Source of the DNA: Bacteroidaceae bacterium
GTDB taxonomy: Bacteria; Bacteroidota; Bacteroidia; Bacteroidales; Bacteroidaceae
Length of the DNA: 64,000 nt
Direction of reading: 5' to 3'
Assembly (NCBI GenBank): GCA_017560125.1
Contig: JAFYOS010000017.1
Coordinates: 1-64,000, forward strand
The notes beneath the pieces were generated by a model. It saw nothing but the letters and a program-made list of their open reading frames with translations. It was not told the origin of the DNA and made no database searches. Below are positions 8,083 to 15,755 of the stretch, piece after piece; the stretch's first letter is position 1; every line of letters starts with the position of its first letter. Both the position numbers and the translations under genes were made by a program.

Positions 8083-8817
8083 ATGCGACGAGTATTTGTT
8101 ACAGGTGGTGGGCACGGAATAGGTCGTGCCATTGTAGAGGCCTTTGCTGCACAGGGCGACCGTGTGGCCTTTTGCGATATTGATATCAAACGTGGCGAGC
8201 AGGTGGCTGCTGCCACCGAGGCACGTTTTTTCGCTCTCGATGTGTGCGATAAGGATGCATTGGAGGCTGCCGTGCAAACCTTGTTGGACGAGTGGGGCGA
8301 CCTCGATGTTATTGTGAACAACGTCGGTGTCAGTGGCTTCGAATCGATAACAACCACCACGGTCGAGCATTTCGATGCGGTACTGAATACCAATCTGCGC
8401 CCGGTGTTCATCACCTCGCGCCTGCTGGCTATGCATCGCGAGAAGATGGGCGCTGCGAACCCCTACGGACGCATTGTGAATATGTGCTCTACACGCTATT
8501 TGCAGAGCGAGGCGGGTAGTGAGGCCTATGCAGCTTCGAAGGGTGGCATATGGTCGCTTACGCACGCTTTGGCTGTGTCGTTGGCCCCCTATCATATTAC
8601 CGTTAATTGCATTGCCCCAGGTTGGATAAGCGTGAGTGAGAGCGAGTTCTTGCGCCCCGAGGACCACGCGTTTCATCTATCGGGCAGGGTGGGGTGTGCA
8701 CGGGATATTGCGCACACATGCCTGTTCCTGTGCGACGAGAAGAGCGATTTCATCAACGGGCAATGCTTTACCGTCGATGGCGGTGTAACGAAGAAGATGA
8801 TTTATCCCGAGGAGTAG
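8083..8817 (+). CDS. SDR-family NAD(P)-dependent oxidoreductase
   Basis: A classical short-chain dehydrogenase of 244 residues. The cofactor motif TGGGHGIG is at residues 7-14, NNVG follows the fourth strand, and the catalytic Ser (NMCSTRY) and Tyr-x3-Lys (AYAASKG) are present, then the PGW segment and the C-terminal FINGQCFTVDGG. It could act on a hydroxyacyl, sugar or steroid substrate; the sequence does not say which. Base composition returns to the chromosomal level here after the AT-rich block. It converges with the EEP hydrolase gene, with only 13 bases between them. Confidence 0.9.
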   Translation: MRRVFVTGGGHGIGRAIVEAFAAQGDRVAFCDIDIKRGEQVAAATEARFFALDVCDKDALEAAVQTLLDEWGDLDVIVNNVGVSGFESITTTTVEHFDAVLNTNLRPVFITSRLLAMHREKMGAANPYGRIVNMCSTRYLQSEAGSEAYAASKGGIWSLTHALAVSLAPYHITVNCIAPGWISVSESEFLRPEDHAFHLSGRVGCARDIAHTCLFLCDEKSDFINGQCFTVDGGVTKKMIYPEE

Positions 8818-8830
8818 CCTGACGACTCTT

Positions 8831-9838
8831 TTATCTGCCCAAGCTTATTACCACCGGCAGGTGGTCGCTGTATCCGTTGCGCCATTCGCCGTTTGCGAAT
8901 GTTCGCATGGGGAAGCCCTTGTAGTCGCCCTTGCTGTAGAGCATGTAGGGAGGCTTGTGTATGTGGCATTGGCGATATTTCAGCCCCTCTTTGTCGCACA
9001 TGTTACGGCTGATGATTATCTGGTCGTACAGTTGCCACCTGTCGCGAAAGACTACCGTACCCTGTTTCTGCTTGCGCAGGGTGTTCCACCATGGGTTATA
9101 GAGGTCGCTGCTCTTATTGCACTCGGCAAGCTCGCGTCGTGCTTCCAATATCTCTTTCAGGCTCTTGTTATCGGGGTTGTCGTTTAGGTCGCCTATTACC
9201 GCTATCATGCTTTGCGGGTGGTGCGTGGCTATGGAATCTTTTATGGCCTTCACCCTCGATGCGGCATACTCGCGTGCCGGCGATTTTGCGTGTCGCGACG
9301 GCCAATGGTTCACTATTATGTGTATATCTTCGTCGGCCAGTTTGCCTCGGACGACAAGGTAGCCGCGTGTCTTGTTTTGCCACCCACTGTCGCCATATGG
9401 GACAAGCGTGCTCTGCTCCGGCGTGAACAGCAACGGGTTGTAGAGCAGGGCGCAGTCTATGCCGCGTGTGTCATCGCTCTCGCGGTGTATATATTTCAGA
9501 TTGTATGCCTTTAGCTTGGGGTTGGATACAAGGTGGCTCAGCACGTTGCTGTTCTCGACCTCGCACACACCTATGATGGCGCTGTTGTATGTGTCGCAAA
9601 GGTCGGCCACCACGGTGGCTATGTTCTCTATCTTGCTGTTGTACCTTTTGCTGTCCCATCTGTTCACCCCGCGTGGCAGAAATTCGTAGTCGTTCTTGCC
9701 TTCGCAGTGGATGGTGTCGAACAGATTTTCCATGTTGTAGAAGGCGATGGCACACGCTTGCTGCCTGTTCGTTTGGGCGAATAGGATTGTGCCCAGCAGC
9801 AGTATGGCTGTTATAGCATATGTGCGTGCAAGGCTCAT
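8831..9838 (-). CDS. Secreted endonuclease/exonuclease/phosphatase-fold hydrolase
   Basis: A 335-residue protein with an N-terminal signal (ARTYAITAILLLGTILFAQ) and the EEP fold: FYNMENLFDT at the start, GVCEVEN carrying the metal-binding Glu, NHWPSR with a catalytic His, GDLNDNP and the closing YSDHLPVVI. Family members hydrolyse phosphodiesters or phosphomonoesters in nucleic acids, lipids or sugar phosphates; Bacteroidota have many secreted copies of unknown substrate. It is the last gene of the kdsD-like operon, 6 bases after the DUF115-like gene, which hints at a phosphate-containing glycan or lipid. Confidence 0.88.
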   Translation of the reverse strand: MSLARTYAITAILLLGTILFAQTNRQQACAIAFYNMENLFDTIHCEGKNDYEFLPRGVNRWDSKRYNSKIENIATVVADLCDTYNSAIIGVCEVENSNVLSHLVSNPKLKAYNLKYIHRESDDTRGIDCALLYNPLLFTPEQSTLVPYGDSGWQNKTRGYLVVRGKLADEDIHIIVNHWPSRHAKSPAREYAASRVKAIKDSIATHHPQSMIAVIGDLNDNPDNKSLKEILEARRELAECNKSSDLYNPWWNTLRKQKQGTVVFRDRWQLYDQIIISRNMCDKEGLKYRQCHIHKPPYMLYSKGDYKGFPMRTFANGEWRNGYSDHLPVVISLGR

Positions 9839-9844
9839 GGGGGA

Positions 9845-10585
9845 TTATTTCTGTTCGAAGAGTGAGTCGAAATCTGCGCGTGGGAATATTTCGAGCTTGC
9901 CGCCACGTGTGGCGTTGTATATTTTTATGCCCTTTTGGTCGCACACCTCCTTGGCGCGTGCATAGGCCAACAGGTTGGTGTCAACCTCGGGAGCTGCGTA
10001 TGTGCGCGATGCGTTGAAGAGGCGCTTGTCGAAATAGCTCTCGGCGCTGATGACGCTGTTGTCCTTGGAGTAGTTGCAATCGACGCCAATGAGATATATC
10101 TCCTTGAATCCCATGTAGGCGGCAAATTGTATCATCGAGTATGTTACCGTCTGTCCGCTATATACCACGTCTGCGATGTTGTGCGAGAATCCTATGGGGT
10201 TCTTTGCAAAGAGCATCTTGTAGTATGTCACCCCGGGGATGTGATAGCGTGAGGCGTAGTGCGATTTTATGAAACGGGTGGTGTCGAGGCGTTCTATGTA
10301 CTCCTTGTTGTCGAGTATGATGTGGTTGTCCTGCGCGAAATAGTAGGTCGGCTTGAACGGTATTTCGTCGAATAGCCGTATGAGCGAGTTGCATGCAAAG
10401 GTTGTCTCGTTCTTCAGCATGCGCAGGTCTTCGTGTCGCAGGCTGGGGCCGTTGCCTATCACGAAGCAGCGGCCGCCGTTGTATATGTTCTTGAAACGGC
10501 GCAAACGGCATGTGCTACGCAGCATCAGTGCTCCGTAGAGGTAGTTCATGGCATTCCATGTCTTGTGCCATATTGTGCCTATCAT
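9845..10585 (-). CDS. DUF115 / MptE-like protein of a surface-sugar operon
   Basis: A 246-residue cytoplasmic protein. It starts with a basic helix, then CFVIGNGPSL, the signature loop of DUF115 (6-hydroxymethylpterin pyrophosphokinase MptE-like and Maf-type motility-associated proteins). Further matches are FACNSLIRLF, YYFAQDN and EIYLIGVDCNYS. Bacterial relatives are found with glycan genes, including nonulosonic-acid transfer in flagellin glycosylation. Here it follows a CMP-sugar cytidylyltransferase by 13 bases, so a transferase using a CMP-activated sugar is plausible. This is inference from context. Confidence 0.75.
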   Translation of the reverse strand: MIGTIWHKTWNAMNYLYGALMLRSTCRLRRFKNIYNGGRCFVIGNGPSLRHEDLRMLKNETTFACNSLIRLFDEIPFKPTYYFAQDNHIILDNKEYIERLDTTRFIKSHYASRYHIPGVTYYKMLFAKNPIGFSHNIADVVYSGQTVTYSMIQFAAYMGFKEIYLIGVDCNYSKDNSVISAESYFDKRLFNASRTYAAPEVDTNLLAYARAKEVCDQKGIKIYNATRGGKLEIFPRADFDSLFEQK

Positions 10586-10598
10586 CTGCTTGGTGTTC

Positions 10599-11243
10599 TT
10601 ATGGGCAGTTTGAAATTATTTTCTCGGCAAATTCGAAATCCTCGGGGTAGTCGATGTCTATTCCCTCGATGGGGCCTACCAATGCCATGTAGGGGTTGTC
10701 GCCCACACGCTGGTGGCGCTTTGCCCATATGTCGCGTTGGAAAATGTAGAATGCACTTGTCTCCACAAATACCGGTTCAATGGTCTGTGTGCGGGGAATT
10801 TCCTTCAAGTTGTAGTTGAGCGGCTTGCCCTCGTACCAAGTGAATGTCTGCACCTTCTGGGCCGAGAATGCCGAGTCGTGACGTCCCGATACCACCTCTT
10901 CTATGGCGCAACTGATTGTTTCGGCCTTGATGAAGGGCGATGTGGTGTGTCCCAGCAGATATACATCGGCGTCAATCTCCTTAACGAATGCGTCGTATAT
11001 CTCCTCGCCCAAGGTTTCGTCGCGGTCGAGCTCGCTGTTGCGTTTCAGGAATTTCACGCCTTCGGGCAGGTAGGGGATGATGGCCTCCTGGCTGCAATAT
11101 ACATATACGTCGTTTATTTGGGGCACTCGGGTGAGTGTCTCCAATATGTACCACATGAGGGGCTTGCTGCCCAGCAGCTTCAGGTTCTTGCCTACTACAC
11201 GTTTGCTGTTAAGGCGTATGGGGACGAATGCTACTACTTTCAT
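10599..11243 (-). CDS. CMP-sugar cytidylyltransferase (NeuA/KdsB superfamily)
   Basis: A 214-residue nucleotidyltransferase that activates a sugar acid with CTP. The N-terminal AFVPIRLNSKRVVGKNLKLL matches the NeuA-type nucleotide loop (xxxRxxSKRxxGKNxxxL) better than KdsB. A conserved acidic site is seen in DADVYLLGHTTSPF, and the C-terminal GIDIDYPEDFEFAEKII is the usual NeuA-family ending. The sugar is not clear: sialic, legionaminic or another nonulosonic acid, or Kdo. The upstream neighbour is a KdsD-type isomerase, which favours an 8- or 9-carbon acid made from arabinose-5-phosphate or a relative. No synthase (NeuB/KdsA) lies in the window. Confidence 0.85.
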   Translation of the reverse strand: MKVVAFVPIRLNSKRVVGKNLKLLGSKPLMWYILETLTRVPQINDVYVYCSQEAIIPYLPEGVKFLKRNSELDRDETLGEEIYDAFVKEIDADVYLLGHTTSPFIKAETISCAIEEVVSGRHDSAFSAQKVQTFTWYEGKPLNYNLKEIPRTQTIEPVFVETSAFYIFQRDIWAKRHQRVGDNPYMALVGPIEGIDIDYPEDFEFAEKIISNCP

Positions 11244-11253
11244 ATTCCGTATA

Positions 11254-12201
11254 TTATATGCAACTGAATGTGTCTATCACACCTACAAGGCTGCCTTTGC
11301 TGTTGACAACAACCAACGAGTGGATGTTGTGCTTGCGCATGATGGTCTCGGCCTGTGAGAGCTTTGCTGTTTCGAGTATGGTCTTCGGAGCAGTGCTCAT
11401 TATGTCTTTAACCGTTAATTGGAAGAATTGTTCTTGGTTGCGTTGCATAGCACGGCGTATGTCGCCATCGGTTACGGCGCCCAATATCTGCTCCTCTTCC
11501 ACTACGACAGCTATACCCATCTTGGCCATGCTTATCTGCATGAGCACGTCGCTTATCTTCGATTCGCGGGTTACGATAGGTAGGTCGCTGGTGCGCATGT
11601 AATCCTTCACGCGCGACAACAGACGTCGTCCCAACGAGCCTCCGGGGTGGAACTGTGCAAAATCGGATGCCTTGAAATTGCGTACGGTCATCAGTGCACA
11701 CGCAATGGCGTCGCCCATGGCGAGCGTTGCTGTAGTAGATGATGTGGGGGCAAGGTTCAAGGGGCACGCCTCCTTGCTGACAGCTACATTCAAGTGGCAT
11801 GTAGAGTACTTGGCCAGGAGCGATTGGGGGTTGCCCGACATTGATATAATGGGGATTTTACGGTCGGTGAGCAGCGGTATGAAACGTAGTAGCTCGTCGG
11901 TCTGTCCCGAATTTGAAATAGCCAAAACCACGTCGCCCGAGGTGAACATTCCCAAGTCGCCGTGGAAGGCATCCAGCGGGTTTACAAAGAACGACGGGGT
12001 GCCGGTGCTTGCAAGCGTCGATGCTATTTTGGCACCAATGTGTCCCGATTTACCCACACCGGTCACAATGAGCTTTCCGGTGCTGTTGATAATAAGTTCT
12101 ATTGCTTGTGTGAAGTTCTCGTCGAGTTTTGGGATGAGGTTCAATATAGCATCGGCCTCGTCCTGAAAACATTTTTTTGCTACTTCTATAACGTCTATCA
12201 T
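11254..12201 (-). CDS. kdsD: KpsF/GutQ-family D-arabinose-5-phosphate isomerase
   Basis: Interconverts ribulose-5-phosphate and arabinose-5-phosphate, the first step to Kdo. The 315-residue layout is standard: an SIS domain (GKLIVTGVGKSGHIGAKIASTLASTG, HGDLGM, ISNSGQTDELL, PTSSTTATLAMGDA, FHPGGSLGR) in residues 1-195, then two CBS repeats covering about 205-315. It heads a four-gene minus-strand operon with gaps of 10, 13 and 6 bases. As Kdo is needed for lipid A-core this could be the housekeeping copy, but its linkage to the NeuA-like and DUF115-like genes suggests a dedicated surface-sugar role. Confidence 0.92.
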   Translation of the reverse strand: MIDVIEVAKKCFQDEADAILNLIPKLDENFTQAIELIINSTGKLIVTGVGKSGHIGAKIASTLASTGTPSFFVNPLDAFHGDLGMFTSGDVVLAISNSGQTDELLRFIPLLTDRKIPIISMSGNPQSLLAKYSTCHLNVAVSKEACPLNLAPTSSTTATLAMGDAIACALMTVRNFKASDFAQFHPGGSLGRRLLSRVKDYMRTSDLPIVTRESKISDVLMQISMAKMGIAVVVEEEQILGAVTDGDIRRAMQRNQEQFFQLTVKDIMSTAPKTILETAKLSQAETIMRKHNIHSLVVVNSKGSLVGVIDTFSCI

Positions 12202-12273
12202 AATTGTGTCGTTTTTTATTTATATAGTGACGGATGGTTTATCACTAACTGCGTTCTATATCACAGTTTAGCG

Positions 12274-12281
12274 CAAATATA
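12274..12281 (-). promoter_or_regulatory. Bacteroidota -7 box (TATATTTG) before the kdsD operon
   Basis: On the minus strand the box reads TATATTTG, 73 bases before the isomerase start. No convincing -33 TTTG is at the right spacing. Confidence 0.4.
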
Positions 12282-12360
12282 CGACAAACGAGTGAAAAAA
12301 ATGAAGCTTGCTTCCTTTTTTTCACAATGAGTACGACATAAAAACGAAATTATTACAAAA

Positions 12361-12389
12361 AGGGCGTTCTAAAATTTTTAGAACGCCCT
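12361..12389 (-). terminator. Rho-independent terminator of tatC
   Basis: A near-perfect hairpin (AGGGCGTTCTAAAA / TTTTAGAACGCCCT) followed on the minus strand by a T-rich stretch lies 22 bases after the tatC stop. Confidence 0.85.
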
Positions 12390-12411
12390 CGTGCTATTTT
12401 TTTATATGTCG

Positions 12412-13194
12412 CTATTTCTTTGCAAGCAGTATTCCGAATTCATATAGCATGAACAGGGGCAGGAACACCGTCATCAGTGTGAACGGGTCGCCCGACGGGG
12501 TGATGATGGCAGCCAATATGAGCAATACCACCACTGCATGACGGCGGAATTTCTTCAGGAAGGCTTTGTTTACCACACCTATGCCCGAAAGGATCCACAC
12601 TAGAAGCGGCATTTCGAATACAAGGCCCATTACCAATATCATCATCATGAAGTTGCCCATGTACGACGACAGCGAAATCTGGTTAGTGATGGTTTCGCTC
12701 AGCTGGTACTCGGTAAGGAAACGGAATGTGAACGGGAACACCAGTGTGTAGCCCAGTGCGCAACCCAGGTAGAACATGCTTGTACCAAAGAGGAAGGCAA
12801 AACCGATGTATTTTTCCTCGTTCTTGTATAGCGCCGGCTTGATGAATTTCCACAGCTCGTATATGAAATATGGGAATGCCAATATGAAGGCAAACCAGAA
12901 CGAGGTGGTGATGTGCGTCATGAACTGTGACGCGACATTTATGTTTATAATCTCCACTGCGAATTTGTCGTTTCCGAAATTGGGAAAGAACGGGCCCATT
13001 TCGCCCAGTGACGACAACCAACGATAGAGAAAGAATTGCGATGTTGTGGGTGCCAATACAAATTTATCGAAAATGGTTGGCATGTACGAGAATAGTCCGA
13101 TGATAAGGATTGTTATGACTATTGCTACACGCATCAGGGACCATCGCAGTGCCTCGAGGTGGTCCCAAAAACTCATATTCTGTTCTTCTTCCAT
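12412..13194 (-). CDS. tatC: Twin-arginine translocase subunit TatC
   Basis: The multi-spanning receptor of the Tat pathway, which exports folded proteins. The N-terminal SFWDHLEALRW matches the conserved cytoplasmic signature with the essential Glu of TatC, and FPYFIYELWKFIKPALYKNE is the conserved first cytoplasmic loop. About six membrane spans follow to IITPSGDPFTLMTVFLPLFMLYEFGILL. At 260 residues it is the usual length. The tatA gene is not next to it but about 8 kb away beside a Tat substrate gene. Several Tat substrates lie in this window. Translation could start at the seventh codon (MSFWDH). Confidence 0.95.
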   Translation of the reverse strand: MEEEQNMSFWDHLEALRWSLMRVAIVITILIIGLFSYMPTIFDKFVLAPTTSQFFLYRWLSSLGEMGPFFPNFGNDKFAVEIININVASQFMTHITTSFWFAFILAFPYFIYELWKFIKPALYKNEEKYIGFAFLFGTSMFYLGCALGYTLVFPFTFRFLTEYQLSETITNQISLSSYMGNFMMMILVMGLVFEMPLLVWILSGIGVVNKAFLKKFRRHAVVVLLILAAIITPSGDPFTLMTVFLPLFMLYEFGILLAKK

Positions 13195-13238
13195 GTATTC
13201 GTGTTTCTTTGTTACTCAAAATCTTAGTGAAACAATTT

Positions 13239-13282
13239 CTAAGGAGATATCTGTTTTCCATTAGCAATAGATGTCTCCTTAG
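13239..13282 (-). promoter_or_regulatory. Leader hairpin of tatC
   Basis: CTAAGGAGATATCT (13239-13252) pairs with AGATGTCTCCTTAG (13269-13282), a 14-bp stem with one G-T pair and a 16-base loop. It lies between the putative promoter and the tatC start and lacks a T tract, so it is more likely an mRNA structure than a terminator. Confidence 0.5.
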
Positions 13283-13342
13283 AAGCCGCCGCAATTCTTT
13301 TCATCACCAGGCGGTGCAAATCGCGGCAGTCCGTCTTTTCGG

Positions 13343-13350
13343 CAAAGATA
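13343..13350 (-). promoter_or_regulatory. Bacteroidota -7 box (TATCTTTG) before tatC
   Basis: The minus-strand TATCTTTG lies 149 bases before tatC and would give a leader of about 140 bases that includes the hairpin. No clear -33 element was seen. Confidence 0.4.
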
Positions 13351-14029
13351 ACCATTCTCTGCGAAAAAATCCACGAATAGGGGCAAATAATGATTGTGGC
13401 ATTGGCCGGCAATTAATAACGAGAAATGCGAAGAGAAGTGTTATTGTGTGCTAATGAAGAGATATTGTTGTATATTGTTCCATAAAAAGCAATATTTGCA
13501 CCATTCAATAGTTGAAGAAGTTTATTATGTGGTTTTGTTTGTGAGAATATGTTTTTTTGAAGTATCTAAAGACTGAGAGGCGGTATGGCGGATGTGCCAT
13601 ATGTTGCAAATAGGTATCTGAAAGGGCGATATTTACCACCTGAATAAATTCCAATAACATTTATTAAGCGCATTGTAAATGCTTATCCACTGCAACTGGA
13701 TGGCAACAGAATTATCCGTTGCCCGTTGTGGTTAGGTGTTAGTACTCTAAAATTGCGCTCCAGTACATTGTCTGCAACGCTCCTATCTCGCTTTTGTATG
13801 AACGGTATCTTGCTTTGCGTACTACGGATTTAGGGCGTATTTCCTGTATCAGTTTCTGCGCAGTCTTTAATGCCGTTTTGTGTATATGCATGATAGCCAA
13901 AAGTAAAAATTCCATGACATATTTCCATATTAAAAGTTTTACAAGCAACTTCTGTATTAGACTAATACGTCGTAATTATTAATTTTATCCTTATTGCTCA
14001 ATTACACATTCATCAACACAAATATATGA
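13351..14029. other. AT-rich intergenic region, no recognised gene
   Basis: A spacer of nearly 700 bases between the tatC promoter and the restriction-modification operon. A 69-codon minus-strand frame (13739-13948) begins with a hydrophobic segment and ends in basic residues; I do not recognise it and it has no clear start signal. A region near 13687-13731 folds imperfectly through GGCAAC/GTTGCC and flanking CAAC/GTTG pairings. The composition resembles the methylase genes, so the region may have arrived with them. Confidence 0.45.
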
Positions 14030-15754
14030 CTATAACATGCTTCCTAAAACGGTATCTCTAAACGCATTGAATATATTTAGTTTGACGTGCTTGTATGCTG
14101 GTAGACTTTCAAGATATTCAAGTTCGAAAACTATACGAGGGGCAGTATCCTTGCTATCTTTATTTATCTCTGCTTTATTTCCGATTCTAGCAACACGAAT
14201 AAGATACAAATCTTTTACGCCTTTACCCTTTATATATGGCATGAAATAGTATAGTTTATTCAATGCTATAGTAGAAGGGAACGCTTTAGTCTTTCCTGTA
14301 TAATAAATCTTAGTTGGCGCACCATCCAAGAAATAGTCTTGGTTGTCAGATTTTACCAAACCGACAAGCAGATGTTTGGCTGGGTCAAGAATATACGTCT
14401 TTTTAGGAGCATTTACGACTAGGTCTATATTCTCCTCTGCAAATAAATCGAACTTGAAGACTGGTTGTTTGTCGCGTTTTGTGTATATGGGATTTGAAGA
14501 AACAGGTCCCTCGCTATAGATTGCACGATATAGGCTCTTGCCGACTATCTCAACCACGCCACAAACGAGCGCATTACCCATCAAGAAAGCACGACGACCG
14601 TCTGACACTTCGGGGTGGAATGTATGATTGTCGGGAAACATATTCAGGCGTTCCAATTCGATAGGAATAAGTCTGCGATATCGCCCTGAAGTAGTTTTTA
14701 CAACGTGCTTAAAGCGTGATGGAGCAGCACCTCCCTCACCAGTAATGATAGTGCGAGAAGGTTTGTCAAGATAATCGGGGAAGGCCATTCCGCCCTCAGA
14801 GAAGACATATTCATAGCCATCTTTTGACACGCGATTAATTTTCTTAGCACCCTTCTCATATTGCCACTTGGGAAGTTCCTCATCAGAGATATAGAATTCT
14901 TCGGGCACAAATTCCTCATCGACCAAAATGTCGCCAAGGGTCTGGATGGGGCCATCGTACACAGCTGTCGAATCAACTGAAAGAATGTTGCGGTCAATCA
15001 TGATTCCTGCTGTACCGAATGGGCTATCCTTTTTGTCTTTATTGAAATTGTCAGAAACCTCTTTAATTGTGCCTTCTATCTCAAATTGCGAAACGGTAGT
15101 TTTCTTCTGCACGAAAGGGAACGACTTTGCCATCACACCATCGTAGAAAAGCCAATTGTTAGCATCCTCTACTTGGTTGGCAACCACTGAACCCTTGCGA
15201 TAACCAACTATGTAGGTTCTACGGCGTCTTTGAGGCATACCATAGTCGGCAGCATTGATAACACGCCACTCGATGATATAACCAAGGTCTGCCAATGAAG
15301 CCAAGATGATTGCAAAGTCGCGACCACGCTGAGTAGCAGGCGAATTGATAATTCGGTCTACATTCTCAAGAAATATATAGTTCGGGCGGTTCTCGCCCTT
15401 TTCTTCCAAAATTCTATATATTTGCCACCACAACACACCCTTCTTTCCCTCGATGCCTCCCGAGCGACTAAGAGTTGCTGCTACCGAATAGTCTTGGCAT
15501 GGGAAACCGCCTACCAACAAGTCATGGTCGGGGATTTCATTGGTGGGTACGGTACATATATCATTGTTTGAATGTCCTACACTACCAAATCTCGCTCTAT
15601 AGGCCAACGAAGCATCCTGATGCTTTGTCGATGGTTCCCACTGACTATTCCACACGGTTTGGTAAACATCTGACGCGCCTTCCAAACCGATGCGGAAACC
15701 ACCTACACCAGCAAATAGTTCAACTACACGAATTGTTTTATTTTGTTTGGACAT
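14030..15754 (-). CDS. DNA (cytosine-5-)-methyltransferase, Sau3AI-type
   Basis: Modifies cytosine at C5 and protects the host from the adjacent nuclease. Motif I VELFAGVGGFRIGL is at residues 11-24, the catalytic Cys86 sits in GGFPCQDYS, ENVDR (motif VI) is near 130, and NAADYGMPQRRRR is motif VIII. The C-terminal part holds the target domain, IELERLNMFPDNHT and MGNALVCGVVEIVG (motifs IX and X). At 574 residues it is long because of a C-terminal extension of about 160 residues. It starts one base after the stop of the nuclease gene. GATC is the likely target by family; this cannot be proven from sequence alone. Confidence 0.9.
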   Translation of the reverse strand: MSKQNKTIRVVELFAGVGGFRIGLEGASDVYQTVWNSQWEPSTKHQDASLAYRARFGSVGHSNNDICTVPTNEIPDHDLLVGGFPCQDYSVAATLSRSGGIEGKKGVLWWQIYRILEEKGENRPNYIFLENVDRIINSPATQRGRDFAIILASLADLGYIIEWRVINAADYGMPQRRRRTYIVGYRKGSVVANQVEDANNWLFYDGVMAKSFPFVQKKTTVSQFEIEGTIKEVSDNFNKDKKDSPFGTAGIMIDRNILSVDSTAVYDGPIQTLGDILVDEEFVPEEFYISDEELPKWQYEKGAKKINRVSKDGYEYVFSEGGMAFPDYLDKPSRTIITGEGGAAPSRFKHVVKTTSGRYRRLIPIELERLNMFPDNHTFHPEVSDGRRAFLMGNALVCGVVEIVGKSLYRAIYSEGPVSSNPIYTKRDKQPVFKFDLFAEENIDLVVNAPKKTYILDPAKHLLVGLVKSDNQDYFLDGAPTKIYYTGKTKAFPSTIALNKLYYFMPYIKGKGVKDLYLIRVARIGNKAEINKDSKDTAPRIVFELEYLESLPAYKHVKLNIFNAFRDTVLGSML

Positions 15755-15755
15755 T

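Noticed and set aside
13064-13294. Leader peptide upstream of tatC
   Set aside because: The frame overlaps tatC in another register, and although an AAGGAG precedes an internal ATG nothing else supports translation.
13739-13948. Possible 69-residue protein on the minus strand
   Set aside because: It has a hydrophobic start and a basic tail but no recognised family, no start signal and sits in an AT-rich spacer. Not strong enough to call.
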